Translations under genes and position numbers: made by a program
Assembly (NCBI RefSeq): GCF_023278185.1
Contig: NZ_CP066356.1
Coordinates: forward strand, 5,510,001 to 5,574,000
Origin: Bradyrhizobium elkanii USDA 76
Lineage (GTDB): Bacteria; Pseudomonadota; Alphaproteobacteria; Rhizobiales; Xanthobacteraceae
Length of the DNA: 64,000 nt
Direction of reading: 5' to 3'
Shown here: positions 34,338 through 43,009 of the stretch, piece by piece
Position numbering within the stretch: the first letter of the stretch is position 1
How the letters are laid out: every line of letters begins with the position of its first letter
The notes under the pieces: generated by a model
What the model was told of the DNA's origin: nothing
The model's database searches: none
Seen by the model: only the letters and a program-made list of their open reading frames with translations

Positions 34338-34988
34338 TCAGGCGGCTTTCAGCGTTTTCATCGCCGTCGCGCACATGGCGGTTATGCCCGCCCAATTGCC
34401 GGCGCGGATATCGGCCGCCGGGCACAGCCAGGAACCGCCGACCGCCAGCACATTCGGCTCGGCGAGCCAGGTCGCCGCATTGGCCTCACTGACCCCACCG
34501 GTCGGGCAGACCCTGACCTGCGGAAATGGTCCGGCCAGAGCCCGCAGTGCCTTGATACCGCCCGCCTGCTCGGCCGGGAAGAATTTGACGACGTCGAAGC
34601 CGTGGGCCAGCGCCTGCATCAGCTCGGAGGCGGTCGCGATCCCCGGCGCGAAGGGTAGCCGGCTCGAGGCTGCCGCCGTCAACAGCTCGGGCGTCGCCCC
34701 CGGGCTGATGCCGAATTTGGCGCCCAGCGCCTCGGCGCGCGCCAAGTCGTCACCATTGAGGATCGTGCCGATCCCGACGATCGCCTCCGGCACACCGGCG
34801 ATGATGTCCCTGGCCGCCTCGACCGCGACCGCCGTCCGCAGCGTCACCTCGAGCGTCCGCACGCCGCCGGCGACCAGCGCCTTCGCCAGCGGCACCGCGT
34901 CCTCGAGCCGCTCGATGGTCAGCACCGGGATCACGGTGGCCTGGCGGATCAGCTCGGCGATGTGGTCCTGCTTCGATGTCGTTGTCAT
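34338..34988 (-). CDS. eda: 2-keto-3-deoxy-6-phosphogluconate (KDPG/KDPGal-type) aldolase
   Basis: 216 residues. The class I aldolase lysine is Lys135 in FDVVKFFPAEQAGG, with Glu47 in LEVTLRT as the partner and PTGGVSEANAATWL near the end as the phosphate-binding part. It splits a 2-keto-3-deoxy-6-phospho-aldonate to pyruvate plus glyceraldehyde 3-phosphate. The ATG at 34988 overlaps the kdgK stop by 4 bp, and a longer open frame upstream is only a shadow inside kdgK. It acts directly after KdgK in the pathway. Confidence 0.93.
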   Translation of the reverse strand: MTTTSKQDHIAELIRQATVIPVLTIERLEDAVPLAKALVAGGVRTLEVTLRTAVAVEAARDIIAGVPEAIVGIGTILNGDDLARAEALGAKFGISPGATPELLTAAASSRLPFAPGIATASELMQALAHGFDVVKFFPAEQAGGIKALRALAGPFPQVRVCPTGGVSEANAATWLAEPNVLAVGGSWLCPAADIRAGNWAGITAMCATAMKTLKAA

Positions 34989-35941
34989 TGCGAGGCCTTG
35001 CGGGATGGTGGGAGACGAAGCGCCTTTTTCGGCGGCATGGCGTAACGCGGAATGATCGCGCCGGGATAGCACACCACGACACCGGCCAGCCGATGGCCGG
35101 CGCGCGCGGCCTCCTCGGGCTCGGCGCCGCCGAGCCGCGCGGCGAGATAGGCAGCGGCAAAACTGTCGCCGGCCGCGGTGGTATCGACCACCGGCTTGGT
35201 GAGCTGCTCCGCCCTCACCTCGCGCGTTCCGCCGGCCGAGCGGACGATGCACGCCGGCTCGGCCAGCTTCAGCACGACCTCGGGGCTCGAGATGCCTGCC
35301 AGCAGCGCCGTGTTGGTCTCGCCGGGGTAAAGCGGCGCCAGATCCTCGGTCGAGGCCAGCACGATATCGGCCGTCTCGAACGCGCTGCTGAAGACCTTCC
35401 GCGCGACGTTCAGGTCCGACCAGCCTCGGGCGCGGAAATTGGTGTCGAACGCGAACCGCGTCCCCAGCAGCCGAGCACGCTTCAGCGCCGCCAGCAATCG
35501 CTCCCGCCCATCCTCGCGCAGGATCGAGAGCGTGATCGCCGAGAGATAGACGACGTCATAGGTCGCGAGCGAGTTCAGGATGTCTTCCGTTTCGGGCAGA
35601 TCCATCAGGTCGCGGGCGGCAGCGCTGTCACGCCAGTGGAAGAAGCGCCGCTCGCCCCTGTCGTCGGTCTGAATCAGATAGAGGCCGGGCAGCTTGCCCG
35701 CCGATCGCGCGACATGCTTGGTGCCGATGCCTTCGCTCGCCCAGCCCGCGATCATCTCATCGCTCAGCGCATCATCGCCGAGCGCCGTGAAGTAATCGAC
35801 GTGGACGCCGAGCCGGGACAGATAGACCGCGGTGTTGAGCGTGTCTCCGCCAAAGGAGCGCGAATACAACCCGCCGAGCTGGCCGCCAGGGGCCTGGCGC
35901 AGCTCGATCATGCATTCGCCGATGCTGGCAACTCTGGTCAT
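34985..35941 (-). CDS. kdgK: 2-keto-3-deoxygluconate kinase (PfkB family)
   Basis: 318 residues of the ribokinase/PfkB fold. The N-terminal GECMIELRQAPGGQLGGLYS and the C-terminal DTTAAGDSFAAAYLAARLGG, with the catalytic Asp of the AGD motif, are clear. The sugar-binding GGDTLNTAVYLSRLG near residue 30 is typical of KDG kinases. It phosphorylates 2-keto-3-deoxy-aldonate at C6 for the aldolase encoded by the overlapping next gene. A composite repeat separates it from the upstream DenD gene. Confidence 0.92.
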   Translation of the reverse strand: MTRVASIGECMIELRQAPGGQLGGLYSRSFGGDTLNTAVYLSRLGVHVDYFTALGDDALSDEMIAGWASEGIGTKHVARSAGKLPGLYLIQTDDRGERRFFHWRDSAAARDLMDLPETEDILNSLATYDVVYLSAITLSILREDGRERLLAALKRARLLGTRFAFDTNFRARGWSDLNVARKVFSSAFETADIVLASTEDLAPLYPGETNTALLAGISSPEVVLKLAEPACIVRSAGGTREVRAEQLTKPVVDTTAAGDSFAAAYLAARLGGAEPEEAARAGHRLAGVVVCYPGAIIPRYAMPPKKALRLPPSRKASQ

Positions 35942-35954
35942 CTCACGAGCCGCG

Positions 35955-36055
35955 CTAAAGCGCGATGATGCCTGGTTGAATCATCATCGCGCCTTAGCCC
36001 CTTGTCTGAGCATGATCTTCTCGGAAAACCGCTTCGCACTTCTCCGGATCATGCT
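35955..36055. repeat. Two-module composite repeat (B-A), second full copy
   Basis: It carries CTAAAGCGCGATGATG with the complement ATCATCATCGCGCCTTAG, then a CCCTTGTCTGAG spacer, then AGCATGATCTTCTCGGAAAA ... CTCCGGATCATGCT. Reversed, it follows the A-spacer-B order of 27008-27108. It sits inside the leftward sugar operon between denD and kdgK. Confidence 0.85.
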
Positions 36056-36071
36056 TGAGCCCGGACGCCGC

Positions 36072-37058
36072 TCAGGCGGCGAACTTGCCGCCGAGCTCGT
36101 CCTCGATATGGATCCGGATGATGTCGTCGAAGGTCTTCTCGGCCGTGGTGAAGCCGAGCTTCAGCGCGCGGTCGGTGGCGAAATCGCGCGGCCAGCCCGA
36201 GACGATGCTGATGATGGTCGGATCGGGCACCCGCTTGATCCGCGCGGTGACGTTCTTGCCTGCGACGCGCTCCAGCGCAGCGATCTGCTCGCCGACGGTG
36301 ACGGACATCCCGGGCATGCTGAGATTGCGCCGCGGCCCCATCGCGTTGAGATCCATGGTGCCGGCGTGAACCAGAAAGCCGACCGCCGATTTCGGCGAGG
36401 CGTGCCAGTGCCGGACGTCCTCGGAAACCGGCAGCACCGCCTCCTCGCCCGCCAGCGGTTCACGGATGATATTCGAGAAGAAGCCGGACGCCGCCTTGTT
36501 CGGCTTGCCCGGACGCACGCAAATTGTCGGCAGGCGGATTGAGATCCCGTCGAGGAGGCCCTTGCGGGTGTAGTCGTTGATCAGGAGCTCGCAGATCGAC
36601 TTCTGGGTGCCGTAGCTGGTCAGCGGCGTATGGAAGAATTCGTCGCCGATCTTCTCGGGGAACGGCGCACCAAACACCGCGATGGAGGACGTGAACACCA
36701 GCCTCGGCTTGTAGCCGCCGCCGACGGCACGGATGGCGTCGATCAGATAGCGGGTGCCGTCGAGGTTGATCCGGTAGCCCTTGTCGAACTCGGCCTCGGC
36801 CTCGCCCGAGACGATAGCGGCGAGATGGAAGATCACCTCGGGACGCTCGGCGATCAGCGGCGCCGCGGCGCCGGCATCGGCGAAATCGGATGCGACCACA
36901 TTGACCGGGATCGAGGCATTCGCGGGCTTGGCCGGAGCGACCACGTCCTGCAGCGTCATCCGAGTGATCTCCTGCCGGCCGAGGCGGCCCTCGCGCAAGA
37001 GACGCTCGGTCAGCTTGCGGCCGACCATACCGGCGGCGCCCAGAATCAGAATGTGCAC
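36072..37058 (-). CDS. denD: NAD-dependent epimerase/dehydratase-fold sugar-acid dehydrogenase, DenD-like
   Basis: 328 residues of the extended SDR fold. The Rossmann motif GAAGMVGRKL (7-16), VFTSSIAVFG and the catalytic Y-x3-K in SYGTQKSICELL are visible. The overall pattern (VRPGKPNKAASGFFSNIIRE, RHWHASPKSAVGFLVHAG) matches D-erythronate dehydrogenase, which oxidises C2 of a four-carbon aldonate. The usual partners (a DUF1537 kinase and a PdxA2-like enzyme) are absent, so the real substrate may be another aldonate or lactol. It lies 55 bp after the permease stop. Confidence 0.85.
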   Translation of the reverse strand: MHILILGAAGMVGRKLTERLLREGRLGRQEITRMTLQDVVAPAKPANASIPVNVVASDFADAGAAAPLIAERPEVIFHLAAIVSGEAEAEFDKGYRINLDGTRYLIDAIRAVGGGYKPRLVFTSSIAVFGAPFPEKIGDEFFHTPLTSYGTQKSICELLINDYTRKGLLDGISIRLPTICVRPGKPNKAASGFFSNIIREPLAGEEAVLPVSEDVRHWHASPKSAVGFLVHAGTMDLNAMGPRRNLSMPGMSVTVGEQIAALERVAGKNVTARIKRVPDPTIISIVSGWPRDFATDRALKLGFTTAEKTFDDIIRIHIEDELGGKFAA

Positions 37059-37113
37059 GACCCTGCTCCTTTTCTTGTCTTGTTGTTCGAATTCAGCTGC
37101 GGGCCTTGCGCGC

Positions 37114-38037
37114 TCATTCCTTCACGGCACCCGTCATCGCCGAGACATAATGCTCAACGAAGAACGCGTAAAGAATAACCAGCGGCAGCGAGCCGCATAG
37201 CGCCCCTGCCATCAGGGAGCCCCAGCGATAGATGTCACCGTCAACGAATTCGTTGACGATGGCGACCGGCACGGTCTTGTTGGGGGTCGATTGCAGGAAC
37301 GTCAGCGCGTAGATGAACTCGTTCCAGCACAGCGTGAAGCAGAAGATGAAGGCCGAGATCAGGCCGGGGACGGCGAGCGGCAGCACGATCTTGATCAGGA
37401 TCTGCCAGCGGCTGGCGCCGTCGATCAGTGCGCATTCCTCGAGCTCGAACGGGATGGTCTTGAAATATCCCATCAACAGCCAGGTCGAGAACGGGATCAG
37501 GATCGTCGGATAGGTCAGGATCAGCGCCAGCGGCGAGTCGAACAGGCCGTACTGAAACACGACGGTCGCGAGCGGAATGAACAGGATCGACGGCGGCACC
37601 AGATAGGCCAGGAAGATCAGGCCGCCGACGACGTTGGCGCCCTTGTAGCGCAGCCGCACGATCGCATAGGCCGCAAGCACGCTCGCGATGATCGACAGCA
37701 CGGTGGCGCCCACCGCCACATACATCGTGTTCCAGAGCCAGTGCGGATAGTAGCTCTCGAACAGCAGCTTGTGGATGTGCTTGAAGGTCGGATTCCAAGT
37801 CCAGAACGGATTATACTTGTCGAGATCGAGCAGTTGCTCGTCCGGCTTGATCGCCGTCAGCCCCATCCAATAGAACGGGAACAGCAGGATGATCACGATG
37901 ATCGACAGCGGGATGTAGAGCGTCACGATCCGCCGCGGCACCGACTGCAGGTAGCTCATGCCCTCGCTGTTGTCGACGCGCGACGGCGTCGACAGGATGC
38001 TCTTGAGGTCCACTTTGGAGGCAGGAAGATCAGTCAT
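37114..38037 (-). CDS. ABC sugar transporter permease, MalG type (CUT1)
   Basis: 307 residues with six transmembrane helices. An N-terminal cytoplasmic stretch of about 35 residues precedes the first. The coupling EAA loop reads ELEECALIDGASRWQILIKI before a conserved PLAVPGL. It overlaps the MalF-type gene by 8 bp. With that gene it forms the membrane channel of a carbohydrate importer whose binding protein and ATPase are upstream. Confidence 0.93.
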   Translation of the reverse strand: MTDLPASKVDLKSILSTPSRVDNSEGMSYLQSVPRRIVTLYIPLSIIVIILLFPFYWMGLTAIKPDEQLLDLDKYNPFWTWNPTFKHIHKLLFESYYPHWLWNTMYVAVGATVLSIIASVLAAYAIVRLRYKGANVVGGLIFLAYLVPPSILFIPLATVVFQYGLFDSPLALILTYPTILIPFSTWLLMGYFKTIPFELEECALIDGASRWQILIKIVLPLAVPGLISAFIFCFTLCWNEFIYALTFLQSTPNKTVPVAIVNEFVDGDIYRWGSLMAGALCGSLPLVILYAFFVEHYVSAMTGAVKE

Positions 38038-38989
38038 TGCTCTCTCCCTGCTGCCACTTCCTGCGTTGCAGGCCGAACCATGACACCATGATCGCGGCGA
38101 GCAGGAACGGGATCATCGCGCTCGAGATCGCGGCGCCCTCGCCCAGCTGCCCCGCGATAATCGCGCGCTGATACGACAGCGTCGCCATCAAATGAGTGGC
38201 GTTCACCGGGCCGCCGCGGGTCATCGCCCAGATCAGCTGGAAGTCGGTGAAGGTGAACAGCACCGAGAACGTCATCACGACGGCGATGATCGGCGTCAGC
38301 AAGGGATAGGTGATGTAGCGGAACATCTGCCAGCGCGAGGCGCCATCCAACGTCGCCGCCTCATACAGCGAAGGCTGCACGGTCTGCAGGCCCGCCAGCA
38401 GCGTGATCGCGACGAACGGCACGCCGCGCCAGATATTGGCGAAGATCACGCAGATCCGGGCCCAGGTGGTGTCGCCGAGGAAATTGATGTTCTGCGTGAT
38501 CAGGCCGAGATGCTTCAGCGACCAGGAGATGATCGAGAACTGGGAATCGAAGATCCACCAGAACGCCAGCGCCGACAGCACGGTCGGCACGATGAAGGGG
38601 ATCAGCACCGCGGCGCGCAACAGCGCCTTGAACGGCATGCGCTCGTTGAGCAGCAGCGCCAGATAGAGCCCGACCGCGAACTTCACGGCGCTGGCGATGA
38701 AGGTGTAGAGCAGCGTGTTGAAGACCGACAGCCAGAAGATGGCGTCGTCCCATAGCCATTCATAGTTCTCGGTGCCGATGAAATGACCGACGCGGCCGAT
38801 GCGGGTGTCGGTGAAGGACAGCCAGATGCCGAGCCCCAGCGGATAGGCCAGGAAGAAGATCAGGAACGCCATCGCCGGCAACATGAACCAGAAGCCGAGC
38901 CAGTTCTTGTTGTGGCGGAGCTGATCCCACGCGGTCGCTTCGCGGATTTCGGTCTTCGCACGTCGCGGCGCAAGGGCGATGTCAGCCAT
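38030..38989 (-). CDS. ABC sugar transporter permease, MalF type (CUT1)
   Basis: 319 residues, six helices after a cytoplasmic N-terminus. The EAA motif is SLYEAATLDGASRWQMFRYI followed by TYPLLTPI. It has the usual IFANIWRGVPFVAITLLAGLQ in the fourth helix region. It is the partner of the MalG-type permease. The gap to the binding-protein gene upstream contains a hairpin and a tandem repeat. Confidence 0.93.
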   Translation of the reverse strand: MADIALAPRRAKTEIREATAWDQLRHNKNWLGFWFMLPAMAFLIFFLAYPLGLGIWLSFTDTRIGRVGHFIGTENYEWLWDDAIFWLSVFNTLLYTFIASAVKFAVGLYLALLLNERMPFKALLRAAVLIPFIVPTVLSALAFWWIFDSQFSIISWSLKHLGLITQNINFLGDTTWARICVIFANIWRGVPFVAITLLAGLQTVQPSLYEAATLDGASRWQMFRYITYPLLTPIIAVVMTFSVLFTFTDFQLIWAMTRGGPVNATHLMATLSYQRAIIAGQLGEGAAISSAMIPFLLAAIMVSWFGLQRRKWQQGESND

Positions 38990-39004
38990 AGGCGATGTCC
39001 CGAT

Positions 39005-39022
39005 TGCTCAACGGATTGAGCA
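39005..39022 (-). promoter_or_regulatory. Intercistronic hairpin between binding protein and permeases
   Basis: TGCTCAA and TTGAGCA arms (7 bp, perfect) with a 4 bp loop lie between the binding-protein stop (39099) and the MalF start (38989). As in other sugar ABC operons, such a stem can protect the upstream mRNA and raise binding-protein levels relative to permease. Confidence 0.5.
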
Positions 39023-39034
39023 TGACTACGCAAT

Positions 39035-39060
39035 ATTCCAATGATGGCATTCCAATGATG
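39035..39060. repeat. 12 bp tandem direct repeat
   Basis: ATTCCAATGATG occurs at 39035-39046 and again at 39049-39060 with a two-base spacer. It lies in the same intercistronic gap as the hairpin. It may be a regulatory half-site pair or a simple duplication. Confidence 0.6.
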
Positions 39061-39098
39061 ACGCGGACGGCGGCGCTCCGCCGCCCGCGTCCATCACA

Positions 39099-40418
39099 TC
39101 AGCGATAGATGCGCTTCAGCTGCCGTTCGGCTTCGGCCATCGCGGCCTTGCCGTCCTTGGCGCCGGTGCAGTAGTTCGCGAACATGTCGACCACGATGAA
39201 GTCGGCGATCGCGGTCGCGGCCTTCTCGCCGGGCGTGCCGATGCCGGAGGCCGGCAGCGCGCGCTTCGACGCCTGGCCGAACACCGCGTTCTTCGGATCG
39301 GCGGTCCATACCGGAGCCGAGTCGTAGGCATTGAGCGTGTGGGTGAGATAGCCCCGCGCGCCCGACAGCCATTTCTCGAAATTCTCCTTCTCCAGCATGA
39401 AGGCGATGAACGCCTTCGCTGCATTCGGATATTTGCAGAAGTTGAAGGCGAGGATCGGAACCGCGAGCTGCAGCTCGGTCGGCTTGCCGATCGGGCCGAC
39501 CGGCCACAGCGCATGGTCGATGTCCTCGGCGAGCTCCTTCTTGTTCGGATCGTCCTTGGCCGCGACGTAGATCGAGATGCCGTTCGAGGTCAGGAACAGC
39601 TCGCCGGACAGGAAGGCCTTGTTGTTGGAAGAGTCGTTCCAGGATGCGACACCCGGAATGAAGGTCTCCGACAGCGCCTTGGCATATTCCAGCGCCTTCA
39701 TCGTCTCCGGCGAGTTGATGATGACCTTGTCGTCCTTGTCGACGGTCCAGGCGTTGTGGCCCCAGAGGATGTTATGCACCCAGGCATTGGCGTCGCCGGT
39801 GGCGTGGCCGAGCGCGAAGCCGGCCGGCGTGTTGTTCTTCTTCAGCGCCTTGCACAGTTCGAGATAGGCCGGGAAATCGGACGGCACCTGCTTGAAGCCG
39901 GCCTTCTGGACCGCCGACTTGCGATAGGTCAAATAGCCGCCGACGGTCGCGACGGGAATGCCGAGCCAGTCATTGCCCTGCTTGCAGGTCTTGGCCGCGG
40001 CTTCGGTCCAGCCGCCATATTTGTTGCCGAGATAATCGGCAACGTCGTTCATCTTGAGAACCTTGGTCGGGAACAGCTGCGGCAGCGTGTGCAGGCCCCA
40101 GGCGAGGTCGAGACCCGAGCCGGTGTTGGCGGCGACCGAGGCCTTCGGCTGCACGTCCTCGAAGGACTCGCTGAACACGTTCATCTCGGTGCCGGTTGCC
40201 GACTTGAAGGCCGCGACCATGGCGTTGAATGCGTCGTCTTCCGCGGGCACGAAGCGCTTCCAGCGCATCACGGTGAGCTTGGCGCCGGGCTCCGCCTTCC
40301 AGGGCGCGCTCTGCGCCCAGGCCTTGGCGAAGTCGAACAGCGCCGGCCCGGTGAGTATGCCGGTTGCAGCCAGCGCCGTGCCGCCCTGAAGTAGCGAGCG
40401 GCGAGTAAAATCGTGCAT
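39099..40418 (-). CDS. Extracellular sugar-binding protein, Tat-type signal
   Basis: 439 residues. The N-terminus MHDFTRRSLLQGGTALAATG has a twin-arginine motif followed by a hydrophobic stretch ending near AWAQSAP, so export by Tat is likely. The mature protein is a family 1 solute-binding protein (VMRWKRFVPAEDDAFNAMVA, GDANAWVHNILWGHNAWTVD, AKAFIAFMLEKENFEKWLS). It captures the sugar or sugar acid in the periplasm for the CUT1 permeases. The gap to the ATPase gene upstream is 76 bp, and the promoter may lie in front of the ATPase. Confidence 0.92.
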   Translation of the reverse strand: MHDFTRRSLLQGGTALAATGILTGPALFDFAKAWAQSAPWKAEPGAKLTVMRWKRFVPAEDDAFNAMVAAFKSATGTEMNVFSESFEDVQPKASVAANTGSGLDLAWGLHTLPQLFPTKVLKMNDVADYLGNKYGGWTEAAAKTCKQGNDWLGIPVATVGGYLTYRKSAVQKAGFKQVPSDFPAYLELCKALKKNNTPAGFALGHATGDANAWVHNILWGHNAWTVDKDDKVIINSPETMKALEYAKALSETFIPGVASWNDSSNNKAFLSGELFLTSNGISIYVAAKDDPNKKELAEDIDHALWPVGPIGKPTELQLAVPILAFNFCKYPNAAKAFIAFMLEKENFEKWLSGARGYLTHTLNAYDSAPVWTADPKNAVFGQASKRALPASGIGTPGEKAATAIADFIVVDMFANYCTGAKDGKAAMAEAERQLKRIYR

Positions 40419-40494
40419 CGTCCTTCTCCCTATGATTGTGTTTTTGTTGTTTTTGATCTGGCCTGTTGGTCGGCCATTGAGATCGATCGCTCCG

Positions 40495-41562
<1,068 letters not shown>

Positions 41563-41711
41563 CCACTTCCCTCCCTCAAGTTCCCGACGACGTACGACGA
41601 GTGCCGCCACCGCTCTGTTTTGTTCCGGCCGCGCTGGGTGCGCGGCGCTGTTGGACTGGGGTTATTGTCCGCAGTTTATCCGGTTTTGGCAATCGTTCGA
41701 TTAGCAATCGC

Positions 41712-41727
41712 TTGGTAGCGCTGTCAA
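41712..41727 (+). promoter_or_regulatory. LacI-type operator candidate 1, between importer operon and lacI-type gene
   Basis: TTGGTAGCGCTGTCAA is an imperfect 16 bp palindrome centred on CG, as LacI-family sites are. It lies 42 bp before the regulator start and 150 bp before the ATPase start. A matching site, ATGATAGCGCAACCAA, occurs at 42844-42859 before the dehydratase gene. Confidence 0.55.
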
Positions 41728-41768
41728 TATCAGTTTGTCTGCGACGAACGTCGTGATATGAGCGGCAA

Positions 41769-42797
41769 ATGGCCCGAAAGCGCATCACGCCAGGCAAGAT
41801 CCGGCTCGCCGAAGTCGCGAAGCTCGCCGGTGTCAGTCCGATCACGGCCTCACGGTTCTTCAGGAATCCCGAAGCACTTTCGGCCGGCAAGCGCGCGCGG
41901 GTCGAAAGTGCGGCAAAAGAACTCGGTTACGTGCCCAATCTCGCGGCACGCGCGCTTGCGTCGCAGCGCACCGAGGTGATCGGTGTCCTGATCCCGTCGC
42001 TTACCAACAACGTGTTCTCCGACGTGCTGCGCGGCATCTATGACGCGCTCGACGGCAGTCGCTACAGCATTCAGCTCGCCAACACCCGCTACAGCATCCT
42101 GCAGGAAGAGCGCCTGCTGCGTCTGTTTCTGGCACAGAAGCCCGCCGGGCTGATCATTACCGGCATCAACCAGACCGCCGATTCCCACCGCATCATGGAG
42201 ACGGTCGATTGTCCGATCGTCCAGATCATGGAGGTCGGTCCCTCCCCGATCGACATGATGATCGGATTCTCGCATTTTGACGCCGCAAAAGCGGCCATCG
42301 CCCACCTGCTCGCGCAGGGCTACCGGCGGATCGGATTCCTCGGCGCGCGAATGGACCCGCGGGTGCAGCGGCGGCTCGACGGCTATCGCTTTGCGATGAC
42401 GGAAGCCGCGCTGTTCGATCCACAGCTTATTGTGACAACGGCGATCCCGACCTCGGTCACGCTCGGCGGCACGCTGTTTGCCGACCTGCTCGCCAAGGCG
42501 CCCGACATCGACGCCGTGTTCTGCGTCAATGACGACCTTGCGCTCGGCGCGCTGTTCGAATGCAAGCGCCGGCACATGGCGGTGCCGGAGCAGATGGCGA
42601 TCGTCGGCTTCAATGACCTCGAATTCATGGCGTCGAGCGAGCCGACCTTGAGCAGCGTGCGCACCAATCGCTACGAAATGGGCAGAAACGCTGCCGTGAT
42701 GGTGATCGAGACGCTGGAAGGGCGCCGGCCCGCCGAACCCGTCGTCGATCTCGGCTTCAGTGTCATGGAACGGCAGAGCTCGGCGCGACGCAATTGA
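41769..42797 (+). CDS. LacI-family transcriptional regulator (GntR-like)
   Basis: 342 residues. The LacI HTH and hinge are at about 10-65 (IRLAEVAKLAGVSPITASRF; VPNLAARALASQRTEVIGVL), followed by the periplasmic-binding-protein-like domain with CVNDDLALGALFECKRRHMA and FNDLEFMASSEPTL. It resembles gluconate-type regulators. It is divergent from the importer operon and precedes the dehydratase gene, with candidate operators before both. The effector is likely a sugar acid or its keto-deoxy derivative. Confidence 0.92.
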   Translation: MARKRITPGKIRLAEVAKLAGVSPITASRFFRNPEALSAGKRARVESAAKELGYVPNLAARALASQRTEVIGVLIPSLTNNVFSDVLRGIYDALDGSRYSIQLANTRYSILQEERLLRLFLAQKPAGLIITGINQTADSHRIMETVDCPIVQIMEVGPSPIDMMIGFSHFDAAKAAIAHLLAQGYRRIGFLGARMDPRVQRRLDGYRFAMTEAALFDPQLIVTTAIPTSVTLGGTLFADLLAKAPDIDAVFCVNDDLALGALFECKRRHMAVPEQMAIVGFNDLEFMASSEPTLSSVRTNRYEMGRNAAVMVIETLEGRRPAEPVVDLGFSVMERQSSARRN

Positions 42798-42843
42798 TGC
42801 CGCCCGGTACGTGCCCGTCACAAGGGAAGCGAAAAATGATAAA

Positions 42844-42859
42844 ATGATAGCGCAACCAA
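42844..42859 (+). promoter_or_regulatory. LacI-type operator candidate 2, before the dehydratase gene
   Basis: ATGATAGCGCAACCAA is centred on CG. Its right half differs by one base from the reverse complement of the left half of the site at 41712. It lies 151 bp before the dehydratase start, downstream of the regulator's stop at 42797, and could regulate the rightward genes. Confidence 0.5.
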
Positions 42860-43009
42860 GACCCTTCAACTAAGGTCCAATCCATCACACGAAACACCTG
42901 TGCGTGATCGGTCGGGTTTGTAATGCACGACGATTTGCGCAAGGTAGCAACGACGCTGAACCAGAGCCCTTGAATGGGCCCACCAGAGTTTGCATTGCGG
43001 GAGAAACCA

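Noticed and set aside
34989..35252. Extended N-terminus of the KDPG aldolase
   Set aside because: It is an alternate frame of kdgK; the ATG at 34988 with 4 bp overlap gives the family length.
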